Positions 50,325 to 58,987 are shown, numbered from the stretch's first letter. The stretch: 64,000 nucleotides of DNA from Nitrospirota bacterium (GCA_023476565.1 JAMCVZ010000037.1:20123-84122); one strand, 5' to 3'. Notes: generated from the sequence alone by a model not told the origin. A program made the numbers and translations.

Positions 50325-50332
50325 GCTGCGTA

Positions 50333-52264
50333 TCAGATGGCCCTTATGAGTTCCCTTAATTTTTGGATATCTTTTTTCGAGAGGCGGCTATCCCTGTAAT
50401 AATGGCGCTCGAATTCCCTTACGAACTCATAGACCCTCTCTTTACGCTCCCCATCGTCAATTTTCGCTGCGAACTCTTCAAGCCCTTCAGATCGTGTCCT
50501 CGGATGCCCGAGCCTGCCCATTTTTTTCGAAAAGGCGCTCATGATCTCTTCTTCGGGTGTCTTTTTCCCCCTGATAATGATATAGAGTATAGAGAGACAC
50601 GAGGCCGCTGTCAGCAAGAGCAGAAAATATCCGGCGAGCTCTCTCTCGTTTGCCCGCACATTGAAATGGGGCTTCCTGATACTTGCTCCCAACTTTTGGA
50701 ATAATTGTATCTGTCCCTCAAGGTTGTAGTTTATAACAGACGCGTTCCAGTAATAGTTGAACGTATCGAGGAGGAATCTTATCTTCATCACTACGCCGTC
50801 CCGGTCCGGATCTGTAAGACTCTCCATAGCCGCCGGTGTGGGATCAATTCTCAACCATCCCCTGCAGTCCAGGTATACTTCAACCCATACGTGTGCATTC
50901 CTCTGGGTGATGAGGTAATATTTGCCGACATCGTTATAATACCCTCCCCTGTATCCCCCCACAAGCCGTGCAGGAACACCCGTCGCCCTCAGCATAACCG
51001 CCATTGCCGACGCGAAATATTCGCAATTCCCATATTTTTTCCTGAACAAAAAATCTTCCAGGGGATTGGAAGACAAGGACAGTTTTTTCAGGGAATATTT
51101 GTAATCCCCATTGCGCAGGAACCCGAAGAGCGCTTTTATTTTCTCTTGTTCATTTTTGCCGGAGGAGAGTCTTTCGGCCAGGTCCCTGGTCTTTTCAAGG
51201 TTCCCGGCAGGCAATTGCAAATACCTCTTCCTCTCGATATCTCTTTCGGGAAGCATATCGGTGAGGGCCGATAATGCCTGGTACCTGGTCCTCCTGGTTA
51301 TATACTCAGGCTGGGAAAAGGTCAAATCGCTGTATTTCTGTACGCGGGGCAGCGGTACGGTGACGGGCCTGTCGAGCGCAAAAAGATAGTTGTTCCCGTA
51401 GGGCTCGAGATAGAGCACCTGCCATATGCGCCTCCCCGGGATATCGGAGCGCAGTCTCAAATCCGTTTCGTTCTTTCGCAAATGCCTCCATGATACCCCG
51501 TCGAAATGATCCAGAACGATCCCCCTCCAGTAGAGAAACCTGTCATCCACCTTTTCCATATTCACTCTTAAAATGACGGTTGCGTCTTCCTGGATATCCG
51601 AAACCCTGCCGAGTCTTACGCTGTCGGAAAATCCCGTACTTGCCGCAGACCCCCTGTTCAGGAAATCAAGCATGGGATAACTCGTGCGGGGGAGGATTAT
51701 GAACATGAACAGCGTAACCGGGATGGATATCAGGGATATAAACAGTGAGTTGAGGACTATTTTCAACACAGTGGCCCTTTTCAGCTCCAGGGCGCTGTCC
51801 TGTGAATAATAAGCCAGCAAGACCGTAGTTACGGCAAGCAGGAACATCAGGCTTACAAAATAAACCAGGAAGACGATGTCCAGGGACAGCAGTGACGAGC
51901 CCGCAAGCAGGAATACGGATATGATGCAGATCTGCATAAAGTCCCTGAATCTCTTGTTCTCCAGGAATTTTATCGCCAGGAGCATCAGGAGCGTTTCGAG
52001 AGACGGCGTTACAAAGTCATCCGCACGGATTCGTATAAAGCCCGGAATTATCACCGAAAGCGAGACGGTGTTCAATAACCACCGGGGGATAAGGAAGCTC
52101 CTTCTGTATTCAAAATACAAAGAGAAGAAACATAAAAGGGCGAAAACGATTGAATAGAACGGGTTTACATGTCTAACAACGGAAAGAAAGCCTACAGACC
52201 CGATGATATAGGTTAATATCTTTACGGAATCCTCTACCTTTATTGCAGAATCAAGTCTTGCCAT
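50333..52264 (-). CDS. TgpA-type membrane transglutaminase (DUF3488 + transglutaminase core)
   Basis: A 643-residue protein with about six N-terminal membrane helices (to about 195), a periplasmic segment, a transglutaminase-like domain with Cys in YGNCEYFASAMAVMLRATGVPARLVGGYRGG, His in NAHVWVEVYLD and Asp in RIDPTP, a further helix near 560 and a short cytosolic tail. The catalytic triad is complete. Such proteins stand in an operon with DUF58 and MoxR genes, as here, and are linked to envelope maintenance. The start overlaps the DUF58 gene by 14 bases. Confidence 0.9.
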   Translation of the reverse strand: MARLDSAIKVEDSVKILTYIIGSVGFLSVVRHVNPFYSIVFALLCFFSLYFEYRRSFLIPRWLLNTVSLSVIIPGFIRIRADDFVTPSLETLLMLLAIKFLENKRFRDFMQICIISVFLLAGSSLLSLDIVFLVYFVSLMFLLAVTTVLLAYYSQDSALELKRATVLKIVLNSLFISLISIPVTLFMFIILPRTSYPMLDFLNRGSAASTGFSDSVRLGRVSDIQEDATVILRVNMEKVDDRFLYWRGIVLDHFDGVSWRHLRKNETDLRLRSDIPGRRIWQVLYLEPYGNNYLFALDRPVTVPLPRVQKYSDLTFSQPEYITRRTRYQALSALTDMLPERDIERKRYLQLPAGNLEKTRDLAERLSSGKNEQEKIKALFGFLRNGDYKYSLKKLSLSSNPLEDFLFRKKYGNCEYFASAMAVMLRATGVPARLVGGYRGGYYNDVGKYYLITQRNAHVWVEVYLDCRGWLRIDPTPAAMESLTDPDRDGVVMKIRFLLDTFNYYWNASVINYNLEGQIQLFQKLGASIRKPHFNVRANERELAGYFLLLLTAASCLSILYIIIRGKKTPEEEIMSAFSKKMGRLGHPRTRSEGLEEFAAKIDDGERKERVYEFVREFERHYYRDSRLSKKDIQKLRELIRAI

Positions 52265-53153
52265 ACAGGGCCAGCTCCCTCAGCATCCTGATTTTATGCG
52301 ATGTGCCCAGATCGGCCTTAAACAGACCGCCGTTTATTTTAAGCCCCACAGGAATGCCCTGCCGTAACAGTTTGAGAATGGCATACGTAACGCATGAAAT
52401 CTTTTCCTCCGTATCTTTCATATGGATCCCGTCGAAGTCGATGATGACCGGCTGGTGCGCCGGGGATGACAGTTCCTTTGTTTTCAACTCACCCGTTTTT
52501 GCAGTCGCCTTCCAGTAGACATATTTTAACGGGTCGCCCTGGATATAGTTTCTGAAAGAAACGATTTCTCCCTCATGACCGGTTTTATCCGTTCCTCTCT
52601 CGCCCTTCATAACCACCTCTTTTTCGTACCGGCCCCACAGCTCGCCCTTTTTGGCACACGGGAAAACCATGATCCCGGCAACATTATGCAGCTTTCTGAA
52701 CCTGATGAAGAAATTAAAGGGGAATACGGAGCGGATATGGATGTTCTCAAGCGTATACCTGCCCCTTTGATGAAAGCCGGTATTTAAATATTTAACGGCT
52801 TCCTCTCCCGCGCCGACGAACGGGAAGAGTATTTTATTGTCGCGGACCCTCACCTCTATCAGGAACGCGGGAAAAAACTTTCTCCTGTTTATCAATTTGA
52901 CGCTTAACGGGAAGTCGGCCTGTGCGTATATCTCACCGGGCACTTCAATATCCAGGTCTATATTCGTAATATTCATTCTCCCGAAAAATCCGGAGACGCC
53001 CATGAAGCTGAGAAAGGCGGAAACGATAAGATAGATGAGGTTATTGCCGGTATTGACCGCTGCAAAACCCAGGAAGAGCGTCAGGATGATGTATATCCAG
53101 CCCGCTTTTGTTCCCTGTATTACGCCGGGACCGGTATCTGCTCTACTATTGAT
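52251..53153 (-). CDS. DUF58-family membrane protein, unusual start
   Basis: The DUF58 domain motif GDPLKYVYWKATAKTGELKTKEL is near the end, with a VWA-like fold behind it. The first ATG in frame is at 53003 and would remove most of the N-terminal membrane hairpin. Upstream the frame stays open and encodes GWIYIILTLFLGFAAVNTGN and NLIYLIVSAFLSF, which match the family N-terminus. No ATG, GTG or TTG occurs there; the only well-placed candidate is ATC at 53153, eight bases behind GGAG, so I place the start there with reserve. It overlaps the MoxR gene end by 34 bases. The family works with MoxR ATPases in the envelope. Confidence 0.8.
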   Translation of the reverse strand: MNSRADTGPGVIQGTKAGWIYIILTLFLGFAAVNTGNNLIYLIVSAFLSFMGVSGFFGRMNITNIDLDIEVPGEIYAQADFPLSVKLINRRKFFPAFLIEVRVRDNKILFPFVGAGEEAVKYLNTGFHQRGRYTLENIHIRSVFPFNFFIRFRKLHNVAGIMVFPCAKKGELWGRYEKEVVMKGERGTDKTGHEGEIVSFRNYIQGDPLKYVYWKATAKTGELKTKELSSPAHQPVIIDFDGIHMKDTEEKISCVTYAILKLLRQGIPVGLKINGGLFKADLGTSHKIRMLRELALYGKT

Positions 53154-54052
53154 TTTATAATCTCCTTTTTATCAAGGTGCCCGTACTCTTCCTTGCATAT
53201 GACCCTGTGCGGTATTACATATTCCGCAAGGTCCTTGATATCTTCCGGAATTACAAAATCCCTTCCGTTGAAATAGGCATTCGCCTTCGCGGTATTATTG
53301 ACGGCCAGCGCCCCCCTTGTGGAGATACCCGCAAGGAGATAGTTGCTTTTTCTTGTTGCCTCTATTATGTCGAGAACATATTCCAGGACCTTCCCGGAGA
53401 TGTAAACACCCTCTTTTATGCGCTCCTGGATCCGTATGACTTCGGCGCTGTCCATTACGGGGTCTATCGAATAAAGGTCCTCCCTTTTGCTGCCGTTTTT
53501 CAGAATCTCTTTTTCGGCCTCCCGCGAGACATAGCCTATGCTTATTTTCATCATAAACCTGTCGAGCTGGGATTCGGGGAGCGGGAAGGTGCCGAACTGT
53601 TCGATGGGGTTCTGGGTAGCAATAACGAAAAAGGGCTGCGGGAGCCTGTATGTCTTTCCCTCGATAGTGGTCTGTTTCTCCCCCATGCCCTCAAGCAGGG
53701 CGCTTTGCGTCTTGGGGGTCGCCCGGTTTATCTCATCCACCAGCACTATATTGCTGAATATCGGGCCCGGGTAAAATTCGAATTCCCCCGTATTCTTCTT
53801 GTAGATGGATAATCCGGTAATATCGGTCGGCAGCAGGTCGCTGGTGCACTGGATTCTTCCAAAACTGAGGCCGAGGGCCTTTGCAATGGCAATGGCGAGT
53901 GTTGTCTTTCCCAATCCGGGCAGGTCCTCTATAAGCAGGTGGCCCCTTGAGAAAAAGGTTACCAGGGAGAGCCTTAAGGCATTCTCTTTGCCGTGGAGAT
54001 ATTTCGAGAGAAAATGTATAATCTGGCTGATTTTCTGATCGTCCGGTTCCAT
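53120..54052 (-). CDS. MoxR-family AAA+ ATPase
   Basis: A 310-residue AAA+ protein: Walker A DLPGLGKTTLA, Walker B VLVDEINRATPKTQSALLEGMGE, sensor 1 IATQNPIEQFGTFPLPESQLDRFMM and the C-terminal lid with STRGALAVNNTAKANAYFNGRDFVIPEDI. MoxR proteins act as chaperones for assembly of envelope or metal enzymes, with DUF58 and transglutaminase partners encoded next. AGGGAG lies before the ATG. A 56-base gap separates it from the nickel/cobalt transporter genes upstream. Confidence 0.93.
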   Translation of the reverse strand: MEPDDQKISQIIHFLSKYLHGKENALRLSLVTFFSRGHLLIEDLPGLGKTTLAIAIAKALGLSFGRIQCTSDLLPTDITGLSIYKKNTGEFEFYPGPIFSNIVLVDEINRATPKTQSALLEGMGEKQTTIEGKTYRLPQPFFVIATQNPIEQFGTFPLPESQLDRFMMKISIGYVSREAEKEILKNGSKREDLYSIDPVMDSAEVIRIQERIKEGVYISGKVLEYVLDIIEATRKSNYLLAGISTRGALAVNNTAKANAYFNGRDFVIPEDIKDLAEYVIPHRVICKEEYGHLDKKEIIKSIVEQIPVPA

Positions 54053-54108
54053 ATCGCTCCCTGTATCATTTAGTATTGTACCTCAAATCAGGCAATAAGT
54101 AATGCCGG

Positions 54109-54309
54109 TTACCCGGCCTTTTTTATTGCCTCTTCAAAAAGACCTCTCATTTTCTTTGTCTCATTATAGAGCCTGCCGAGCACCTCCGACAGTTCGCGAT
54201 TACCGTGGGCCAAGGCCTTTTCCGACCATTCCCGGTATGTCTCCGCATGCCCGTCGTTATGCTCCAGCCAGTGGTGAAGCAGCTTCTTTAATTTCTCAAG
54301 TTCGTCCAT
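54109..54309 (-). CDS. small His/Glu-rich helical protein of the nickel/cobalt operon
   Basis: A 66-residue acidic, all-helical protein with HHWLEHNDGHAETYREW at residues 11-27, four His residues spaced to line a helix. It starts 13 bases after the end of the CbiO gene with AGGAGG before the ATG. Small proteins of this type are seen near nickel transporters. A metal-binding or regulatory role is inferred from the His pattern and position. I do not recognise a Pfam family. Confidence 0.7.
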   Translation of the reverse strand: MDELEKLKKLLHHWLEHNDGHAETYREWSEKALAHGNRELSEVLGRLYNETKKMRGLFEEAIKKAG

Positions 54310-54322
54310 GGTTTATCCTCCT

Positions 54323-55132
54323 TCAATGTTTATGGAAAAAATAATGTGAATGCAGGTGAGTATGCGCCGTCTGCCCATGAAAATGAATATGCTCATGAAT
54401 CAGATTGACCTTCAGCAATAAGTCCTCGTCCGCAAGTATCTCTTCAGCGCTCCCTGTTTTTTCGATCCTGTGGCCTTCCGAGAGAACGGCGACCCGTGCA
54501 TGCAGCTCATCAACCAGTGACAGGTCATGAGTGGCGATCACAATTGTTTTTCCCGCCTCGTTCAGGGCAACAAGGAGTTCCATAAGGTAACACTGGGTCC
54601 TCGGATCGAGGCCGTTGGCAGGCTCATCCAAGAGCAGCACTTCCGGGTTCATGGTAAGGACGGAGCCGATCGCAACACGCTTCTTCTCCCCGCCCGACAG
54701 CATATATGAGGGCCTGTCCTTAAGGCCCTCTATATTGAGCATTTTCATTATCCCGAACGCCCTTTCCAATGCCTCTTCTTCACTTAAGTCAAGTTGCAAA
54801 GGACCATAGAGCATCTCGTCCAGCACTGTGGGGCAGAACAACTGGACATCCGAATCCTGAAATACATACCCTACCCGCTCGCGAAAGTACCGCAGGAAAG
54901 CCCTGTCACGCAGCGCCTCTTCAGAGATCTCTCTGCCTTTGAAGAGCACCCTGCCGCTTGCCGGATAAATAAGTCCGCTCATCAATTGGAGAAGGGTCGA
55001 TTTTCCGCTGCCGTTGGCTCCTATGAGGGCAAAGCACTCACCGCCTTTCACAGCAAGGCCCGCATCCAGAACAGCGGGGATTCTGTCGTAATACCGGTAG
55101 CTCACTTCCTCGACTTTTATTATCTCTTCCAT
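54323..55132 (-). CDS. cbiO: CbiO-type ABC ATPase of a nickel/cobalt ECF transporter, His-rich tail
   Basis: A 269-residue ATPase from ATG 55132 (GAGGAG 5 bases upstream; a longer in-frame start at 55186 is less likely). Walker A GANGSGKSTLLQL, signature LSGGEKKRVAIGSVL, Walker B VLLLDEPANGLD and H-loop ATHD are present. The C-terminus carries HEHIHFHGQTAHTHLHSH, a His-rich tail not needed for ATPase activity, suggesting nickel binding or storage. It energises the CbiMQ(N) membrane complex encoded upstream. Confidence 0.92.
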   Translation of the reverse strand: MEEIIKVEEVSYRYYDRIPAVLDAGLAVKGGECFALIGANGSGKSTLLQLMSGLIYPASGRVLFKGREISEEALRDRAFLRYFRERVGYVFQDSDVQLFCPTVLDEMLYGPLQLDLSEEEALERAFGIMKMLNIEGLKDRPSYMLSGGEKKRVAIGSVLTMNPEVLLLDEPANGLDPRTQCYLMELLVALNEAGKTIVIATHDLSLVDELHARVAVLSEGHRIEKTGSAEEILADEDLLLKVNLIHEHIHFHGQTAHTHLHSHYFFHKH

Positions 55133-55140
55133 AAAACTCC

Positions 55141-56070
55141 TCACATGAACAGGAACAGGATTCCTGTAAAAATAAATAGTGTGCACGAAAGCCGGTCCGT
55201 GGCGGTAAGTCTTCCGGAACCGTACAACCTGACACTGTCCGAAAAACCTCTGCCCAGCATGGCTTTAAACACCTCCTCGCATCTCAACCGAGTTTTTCTG
55301 AATATGAATGTGATCCTGCCTGCAATCCATCTCCTGCCCTCGCTGCTGCTTGCGCCCCCGGCAAGCCTGCTCCTTTTGGCCAGATGCATTTCCTCAACCG
55401 TCTTCGCGAAAATGAATATGTACTTATAGGACAGTGTAAGCATCATTAAAACGGTATCCGGGATTTTGAGGATCTTGAGCGCTTTGATGATTTCGGTGAA
55501 CGGCGTTGTATAGAGTATCAGAAACGACAGGGATACCGAATTGACAATGCGCAGGGTGAGCATGGCAACTCCAAAAAGCCCCTCCCGTGTGATTCCGATC
55601 TGCCTGGGGATATGGTAAATCCAGAAATCATAAGGCTTTGAGAGCGTGACGAGAGGGAGCACGATTTCGCCCCGGGTTACGCTGTTGAGCGATGACGGCA
55701 GCGCTACCAGGAAGCCGAAAAAGAACCCGAAGAAAAAGACCCTCCTGTAGAAAGCAGGAAGGCTTATGTGTGAGGCGGCTGCAAGCAGGAAGATAAATAC
55801 ACCTATGGCGGCTTCGGCGTGGAGCTCTCTTTTCAGGCTTACAATGAGAATAAAAAAAGCGAGGAAGATGACTTTTACCCGTGCATCGAGCCCCTGCAGG
55901 AATCCCCCTTGCGACGCGGTCTCCCACTGGATATAACCGGTGTTGATTACTCCCGCAACATGCTTCAATCCCCTGTCGATGAAAGATGACTTTGATGCCC
56001 TGCGTGCCGGCCGTGAGCGGATTTCGGGGGGCGGCTCCTCTAATAAAAATGCAGGGATTTTATTTTCCAT
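55141..56070 (-). CDS. cbiQ: CbiQ-type ECF transmembrane protein
   Basis: A 309-residue protein: a soluble N-terminal extension of about 65 residues (rich in Pro/Arg/Ser), then about six helices with the cytoplasmic coupling region. Segments GFLQGLDARVKVIFLAFFI, MLTLSYKYIFIFAKTVEEMHLAKRSR match CbiQ. The extension is longer than in typical CbiQ. It couples the CbiO ATPase to the substrate-binding CbiM. Overlaps its upstream gene by 11 bases. Confidence 0.9.
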   Translation of the reverse strand: MENKIPAFLLEEPPPEIRSRPARRASKSSFIDRGLKHVAGVINTGYIQWETASQGGFLQGLDARVKVIFLAFFILIVSLKRELHAEAAIGVFIFLLAAASHISLPAFYRRVFFFGFFFGFLVALPSSLNSVTRGEIVLPLVTLSKPYDFWIYHIPRQIGITREGLFGVAMLTLRIVNSVSLSFLILYTTPFTEIIKALKILKIPDTVLMMLTLSYKYIFIFAKTVEEMHLAKRSRLAGGASSSEGRRWIAGRITFIFRKTRLRCEEVFKAMLGRGFSDSVRLYGSGRLTATDRLSCTLFIFTGILFLFM

Positions 56071-56395
56071 GCTTGCCCAGGAGCCTCGAAATCAGATACA
56101 CGGCCAGACCTACCAAAAAAATGCCCAGAATCCCCGAACCAATATAGGAAAAGATCCGGGCGGACAGCGGGGCCCCCTCTCCTCCGATGCTATAGTCGGA
56201 GACCGGCGCCTTCCAGAAATCCGCATACTTCCGCAATCCTTCGGGTACGTAGCCGAGGAGCCTCCCCAATTTATCGGTTCCCCACTCGCCCCACGCGCCG
56301 TCTGAATTAAACAGGCGGGGAATAACAATGCCCAAAGGCGAGAGGAGGGCCATTATAAGGAGCCCGAACCAGAGCTTTTTCTGAAATCCTTTCAT
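56060..56395 (-). CDS. PDGLE/CbiN-like small membrane subunit
   Basis: A 111-residue protein with two membrane helices (about 6-24 and 85-104) and a periplasmic loop. ALLSPLGIVIPRLF and DKLGRLLGYVPEGLRKYADFWKAP..DYS resemble the PDGLE domain often fused to CbiM. It starts two bases behind the CbiM stop codon. It is probably the accessory subunit that replaces CbiN. Confidence 0.8.
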   Translation of the reverse strand: MKGFQKKLWFGLLIMALLSPLGIVIPRLFNSDGAWGEWGTDKLGRLLGYVPEGLRKYADFWKAPVSDYSIGGEGAPLSARIFSYIGSGILGIFLVGLAVYLISRLLGKHGK

Positions 56396-56396
56396 C

Positions 56397-57077
56397 TCAG
56401 GTTTCCTTGATAGCATGGATCAACCCGGGCTCATGCTTGAGAAAATACTTGAACAGCAAGACGGTCATGGTCCCCTCTACAATGCTGAGCAGGAGAAAAT
56501 GCCCCAGGGCCATGGCAGGAACAGTCACCGACAGGGGATACGGCGCATACAGCGGCCTCCCATCAGGAGCGCTCGCGATCAGAGGCTGGATCCCGAGTTC
56601 CACAGCGGTGAGCATTGCAGCTATCGAGAGCCCGGCATACCCCGAAAGAAAGGCGGCGATATACAACCTCCTGCCGTTTTTCGAGCCCCTGTTTATCAGT
56701 TTGAACGTAAGGTAAGAGACAAAGGGCATTGCCACGGCCATGTTGAAGCAATTGGCCCCAAGTGCCGTTATCCCGCCATCCCCAAAAACTATGGCCTGAA
56801 TTACGAGCACCATCGATACAGCAGCAACAGATGTCCACGGACCCAGGAGTACGGCGATTATGCCTGCCCCGACCGCATGTCCGGTGGTCCCCCCCGGCAC
56901 CGGGATATTGAACATCTGTATCAGGAATGAAAAGGCCGCTGCCATTGCCAGGTAAGGTATATGCCTGGTTGAGAGCTCTTTTTTGATATTCCTGAGCGCA
57001 AGCGCCCAGAAGCCGAGCGATATGCCGTAGAGCGGTATGTATGTCTGCGGGCTTAGATAACCGTCAGGTATATGCAC
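56397..57077 (-). CDS. cbiM: CbiM-type metal-binding subunit of the nickel/cobalt ECF transporter
   Basis: A 226-residue membrane protein starting GTG at 57077. The N-terminus MHIPDGYLS is the metal-binding CbiM/NikM motif (Met1-His2 with other His). About seven helices follow. It captures Ni(II) or Co(II). The leader has a promoter overlapped by a NikR-like operator, and no cobalamin riboswitch, so nickel is the likelier substrate. The name NikM would be equally fair. AAGGATA is a weak ribosome site. Confidence 0.92.
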   Translation of the reverse strand: MHIPDGYLSPQTYIPLYGISLGFWALALRNIKKELSTRHIPYLAMAAAFSFLIQMFNIPVPGGTTGHAVGAGIIAVLLGPWTSVAAVSMVLVIQAIVFGDGGITALGANCFNMAVAMPFVSYLTFKLINRGSKNGRRLYIAAFLSGYAGLSIAAMLTAVELGIQPLIASAPDGRPLYAPYPLSVTVPAMALGHFLLLSIVEGTMTVLLFKYFLKHEPGLIHAIKET

Positions 57078-57123
57078 AGTGGTATCCTTTAATTAAAACC
57101 TGAATGTAGGACCTGTCAGAGCC

Positions 57124-57151
57124 GTATCATCCACCTCTTGTTTAGTTATAC
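57124..57151. promoter_or_regulatory. NikR-like operator
   Basis: GTATCA-N16-TTATAC, against the E. coli-type consensus GTATGA-N16-TCATAC: five of six bases match in each half with exact spacing. It overlaps the -10 box of the cbiM promoter, so binding would block transcription when nickel is abundant. Confidence 0.65.
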
Positions 57152-57172
57152 CATGTCTATAGCCGATGTCGA
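57145..57172 (-). promoter_or_regulatory. promoter of the cbiM operon
   Basis: Minus strand TCGACA (57172-57167), 16 bases, TATAAC (57150-57145). Predicted start near 57138, giving a leader of about 60 bases to the GTG at 57077. Confidence 0.6.
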
Positions 57173-57202
57173 TGTCCGGTTCTCCTCACTTTAAAAAATA
57201 AA

Positions 57203-57251
57203 AAGGCCACGAAGCATTTAAACCTTCTGGTTCTAAAGCCTTCGTGGCCTT
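57203..57251 (-). terminator. strong hairpin upstream of the cbiM operon
   Basis: AAGGCCACGAAG and CTTCGTGGCCTT form a 12-bp stem extended inward, followed on the minus strand by TTTTTATTTTTT. Minus-strand transcripts arriving from 57438 would stop here. A TTGACA (57293-57288) with TATCTT 18 bases on lies just before it on the same strand. This suggests a short RNA of about 55 bases or an attenuator; see findings. Confidence 0.6.
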
Positions 57252-57401
57252 TGTTACACTCAAAAGATAACAAGGACAGCCCCGCTTTGTCAAGCAGGAG
57301 ATGCGCGGTAACGGCTTCTTAAGCACGCAAATGACGTCTGCTCCTCATTTCTCATTCAGATATGCACCTTGAATGTAAAGGGGCTTTTACACAACTGCGG
57401 C

Positions 57402-57431
57402 TTTACAATATACACGTTTGTACAATACAAT
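57402..57431 (+). promoter_or_regulatory. promoter of the FAD oxidoreductase gene (leaderless)
   Basis: TTTACA (57402-57407), spacer of 18, TACAAT (57426-57431), ATG at 57438 (7 nt after). No Shine-Dalgarno. The rest of 57252-57437 has no gene. Confidence 0.6.
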
Positions 57432-57437
57432 AGAGTA

Positions 57438-58637
57438 ATGAAGCACCTCATAATCGGCAACGGTGTCGCCGGAACTACCGCAGCACTAACCATAAGAAAG
57501 TTCGACAGAGAGTCGGAAATAGTAATCATCTCGGACGAGACCAACCCGTTTTACAGCAGAATCCGGATCATTGATTACCTTGCCGGCGAAGTCGATGAAA
57601 AGGGCCTTGTCATATTCAAGGATGAGTGGTATGAGAAAAACAATATTATGCTTCTCCTCAACACAAAGGTCACCGGCCTGGAACCCCTCTCAAAAGAAGT
57701 GATACTCTCCGGAGCCCAGAGAATAAGATACGATAAGCTCCTGCTTGCGACCGGCAGCACTCCGTTTACCCCCCCTCTGGAGGGCGCACATAAAAACGGC
57801 GTCTTCGCCCTGAGGACCATTGATGATGCCAAAAAGATAAAGGACTATTCGAAAGACAGGAATAACTTGATTATCATAGGCGGCGGCGCCCTCGGGATAG
57901 AGGCCGGGGAGGCCTTCAGAAGAGCAGGCAAAATGGTCTCCATTGTCGAATTCCTTCCGAGATTGCTGCCCCGCCATATGGATATCGATGGGGCCGAAAT
58001 ACTTAAGAGAAACCTGGAAGAGAGGGGCCTCCGGATTTTTCTCAATGCAGGTCCCAAAGAGGTTGTAGGAGAGGATACCGTCGAGGGTCTGCTCCTTGAT
58101 GACGGCGGTCTCATCAGGGGAGATATGATAATCACCTCCACGGGAGTCAGGTCTGAAACATCTCTCCTGGAAGGGATCGGGGTTAAGCTCGGAGTGGGAG
58201 TGCCTGTCAATGACCGCATGGAGACCGACGTGGCCGATATCTATGCCGCAGGCGATCTGGCTGAACATCGCGGCATCTTTTACGGCATATGGCCGGCCGC
58301 GGAGAAACAGGGGGAGATCGCCGGAATCAATATGGCCGGCGGCAATGCGATCTATGAAGGCACGCTCCGGTCAAACATCCTCAAAGTCGCGGGCCTGGAC
58401 CTCCTTTCAGCGGGAGAGCTTAACGCTGAAGGAAAATTGGAGTCCATTGTAGTAAAAGACGCGGACAGAGGGATATACAGGAAAATTATCATTGAGAAAG
58501 ACTGCGTCGCCGGCTGCATCCTGTACGGCGATACTTTCGGGAAGAAAGAGATTTTAACGGCGATTAAAGAAAGGCATACAATGCATGATATGCGGGATGC
58601 CCTTGAAAAGCTGGGGTTCAGCGCTGCTCTCAAGTAG
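57438..58637 (+). CDS. NAD(P)/FAD-dependent pyridine nucleotide-disulfide type oxidoreductase
   Basis: A 399-residue flavoprotein: FAD-binding HLIIGNGVAGTTAALTIRKF at the N-terminus, RYDKLLLATGSTPFTPP, NAD(P)-binding LIIIGGGALGIEAGEAFRRAGK, and the second FAD segment ADIYAAGDLAEHRG. It resembles rubredoxin or nitrite-reductase-associated reductases (NirB N-terminal, Nox-type). There is no redox-active CxxxxC, so electrons go to a separate acceptor, possibly rubredoxin or a nitrate/sulfur system. The start at 57438 is favoured over the longer frame by family alignment and by the promoter. Confidence 0.88.
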   Translation: MKHLIIGNGVAGTTAALTIRKFDRESEIVIISDETNPFYSRIRIIDYLAGEVDEKGLVIFKDEWYEKNNIMLLLNTKVTGLEPLSKEVILSGAQRIRYDKLLLATGSTPFTPPLEGAHKNGVFALRTIDDAKKIKDYSKDRNNLIIIGGGALGIEAGEAFRRAGKMVSIVEFLPRLLPRHMDIDGAEILKRNLEERGLRIFLNAGPKEVVGEDTVEGLLLDDGGLIRGDMIITSTGVRSETSLLEGIGVKLGVGVPVNDRMETDVADIYAAGDLAEHRGIFYGIWPAAEKQGEIAGINMAGGNAIYEGTLRSNILKVAGLDLLSAGELNAEGKLESIVVKDADRGIYRKIIIEKDCVAGCILYGDTFGKKEILTAIKERHTMHDMRDALEKLGFSAALK

Positions 58638-58681
58638 CAATGCCTCCAACCTTGCCTGTTGCCCGACTGACTGGGCGCTTG

Positions 58682-58710
58682 TTGATTTTATCACCCTATT
58701 CTTTTAAGAT
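58682..58710 (+). promoter_or_regulatory. promoter of the small membrane protein gene (leaderless)
   Basis: TTGATT (58682-58687), spacer of 17, TAAGAT (58705-58710), ATG at 58716 (6 nt after). Confidence 0.5.
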
Positions 58711-58715
58711 TATTT

Positions 58716-58910
58716 ATGCTCAGGATAATTACACAGATACTTATGGGGCTGATGCTCCTGTTCGGGACGATAACCCTTACCCCGAAGCTCCTGTCCCATC
58801 TGAGAGCAGGGAATCTGCTGAAGGTCTTTTATTTCATTGTACTCTGGTCCGTGTCTCTGTCCTTTGCGATTGCGGCGTTTTATTATGCATACTCAGGGTG
58901 TACGGAGTAG
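58716..58910 (+). CDS. small two-helix membrane protein, unknown
   Basis: A 64-residue hydrophobic protein with helices at about 5-22 and 36-58 and a short basic loop (LLSHLRAGNL). I do not recognise a family. It has its own promoter, no Shine-Dalgarno, and codon use like its neighbours. It stands between the FAD oxidoreductase and the convergent coiled-coil gene. Could be a small subunit or a stress protein. Confidence 0.55.
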   Translation: MLRIITQILMGLMLLFGTITLTPKLLSHLRAGNLLKVFYFIVLWSVSLSFAIAAFYYAYSGCTE

Positions 58911-58987
58911 TTATGGATGCCATTGTGAAAATAGCCGGGGAAAGAATAATACGGGCAGCATATCTTTGATCGGTTTACGGCCCGAGC

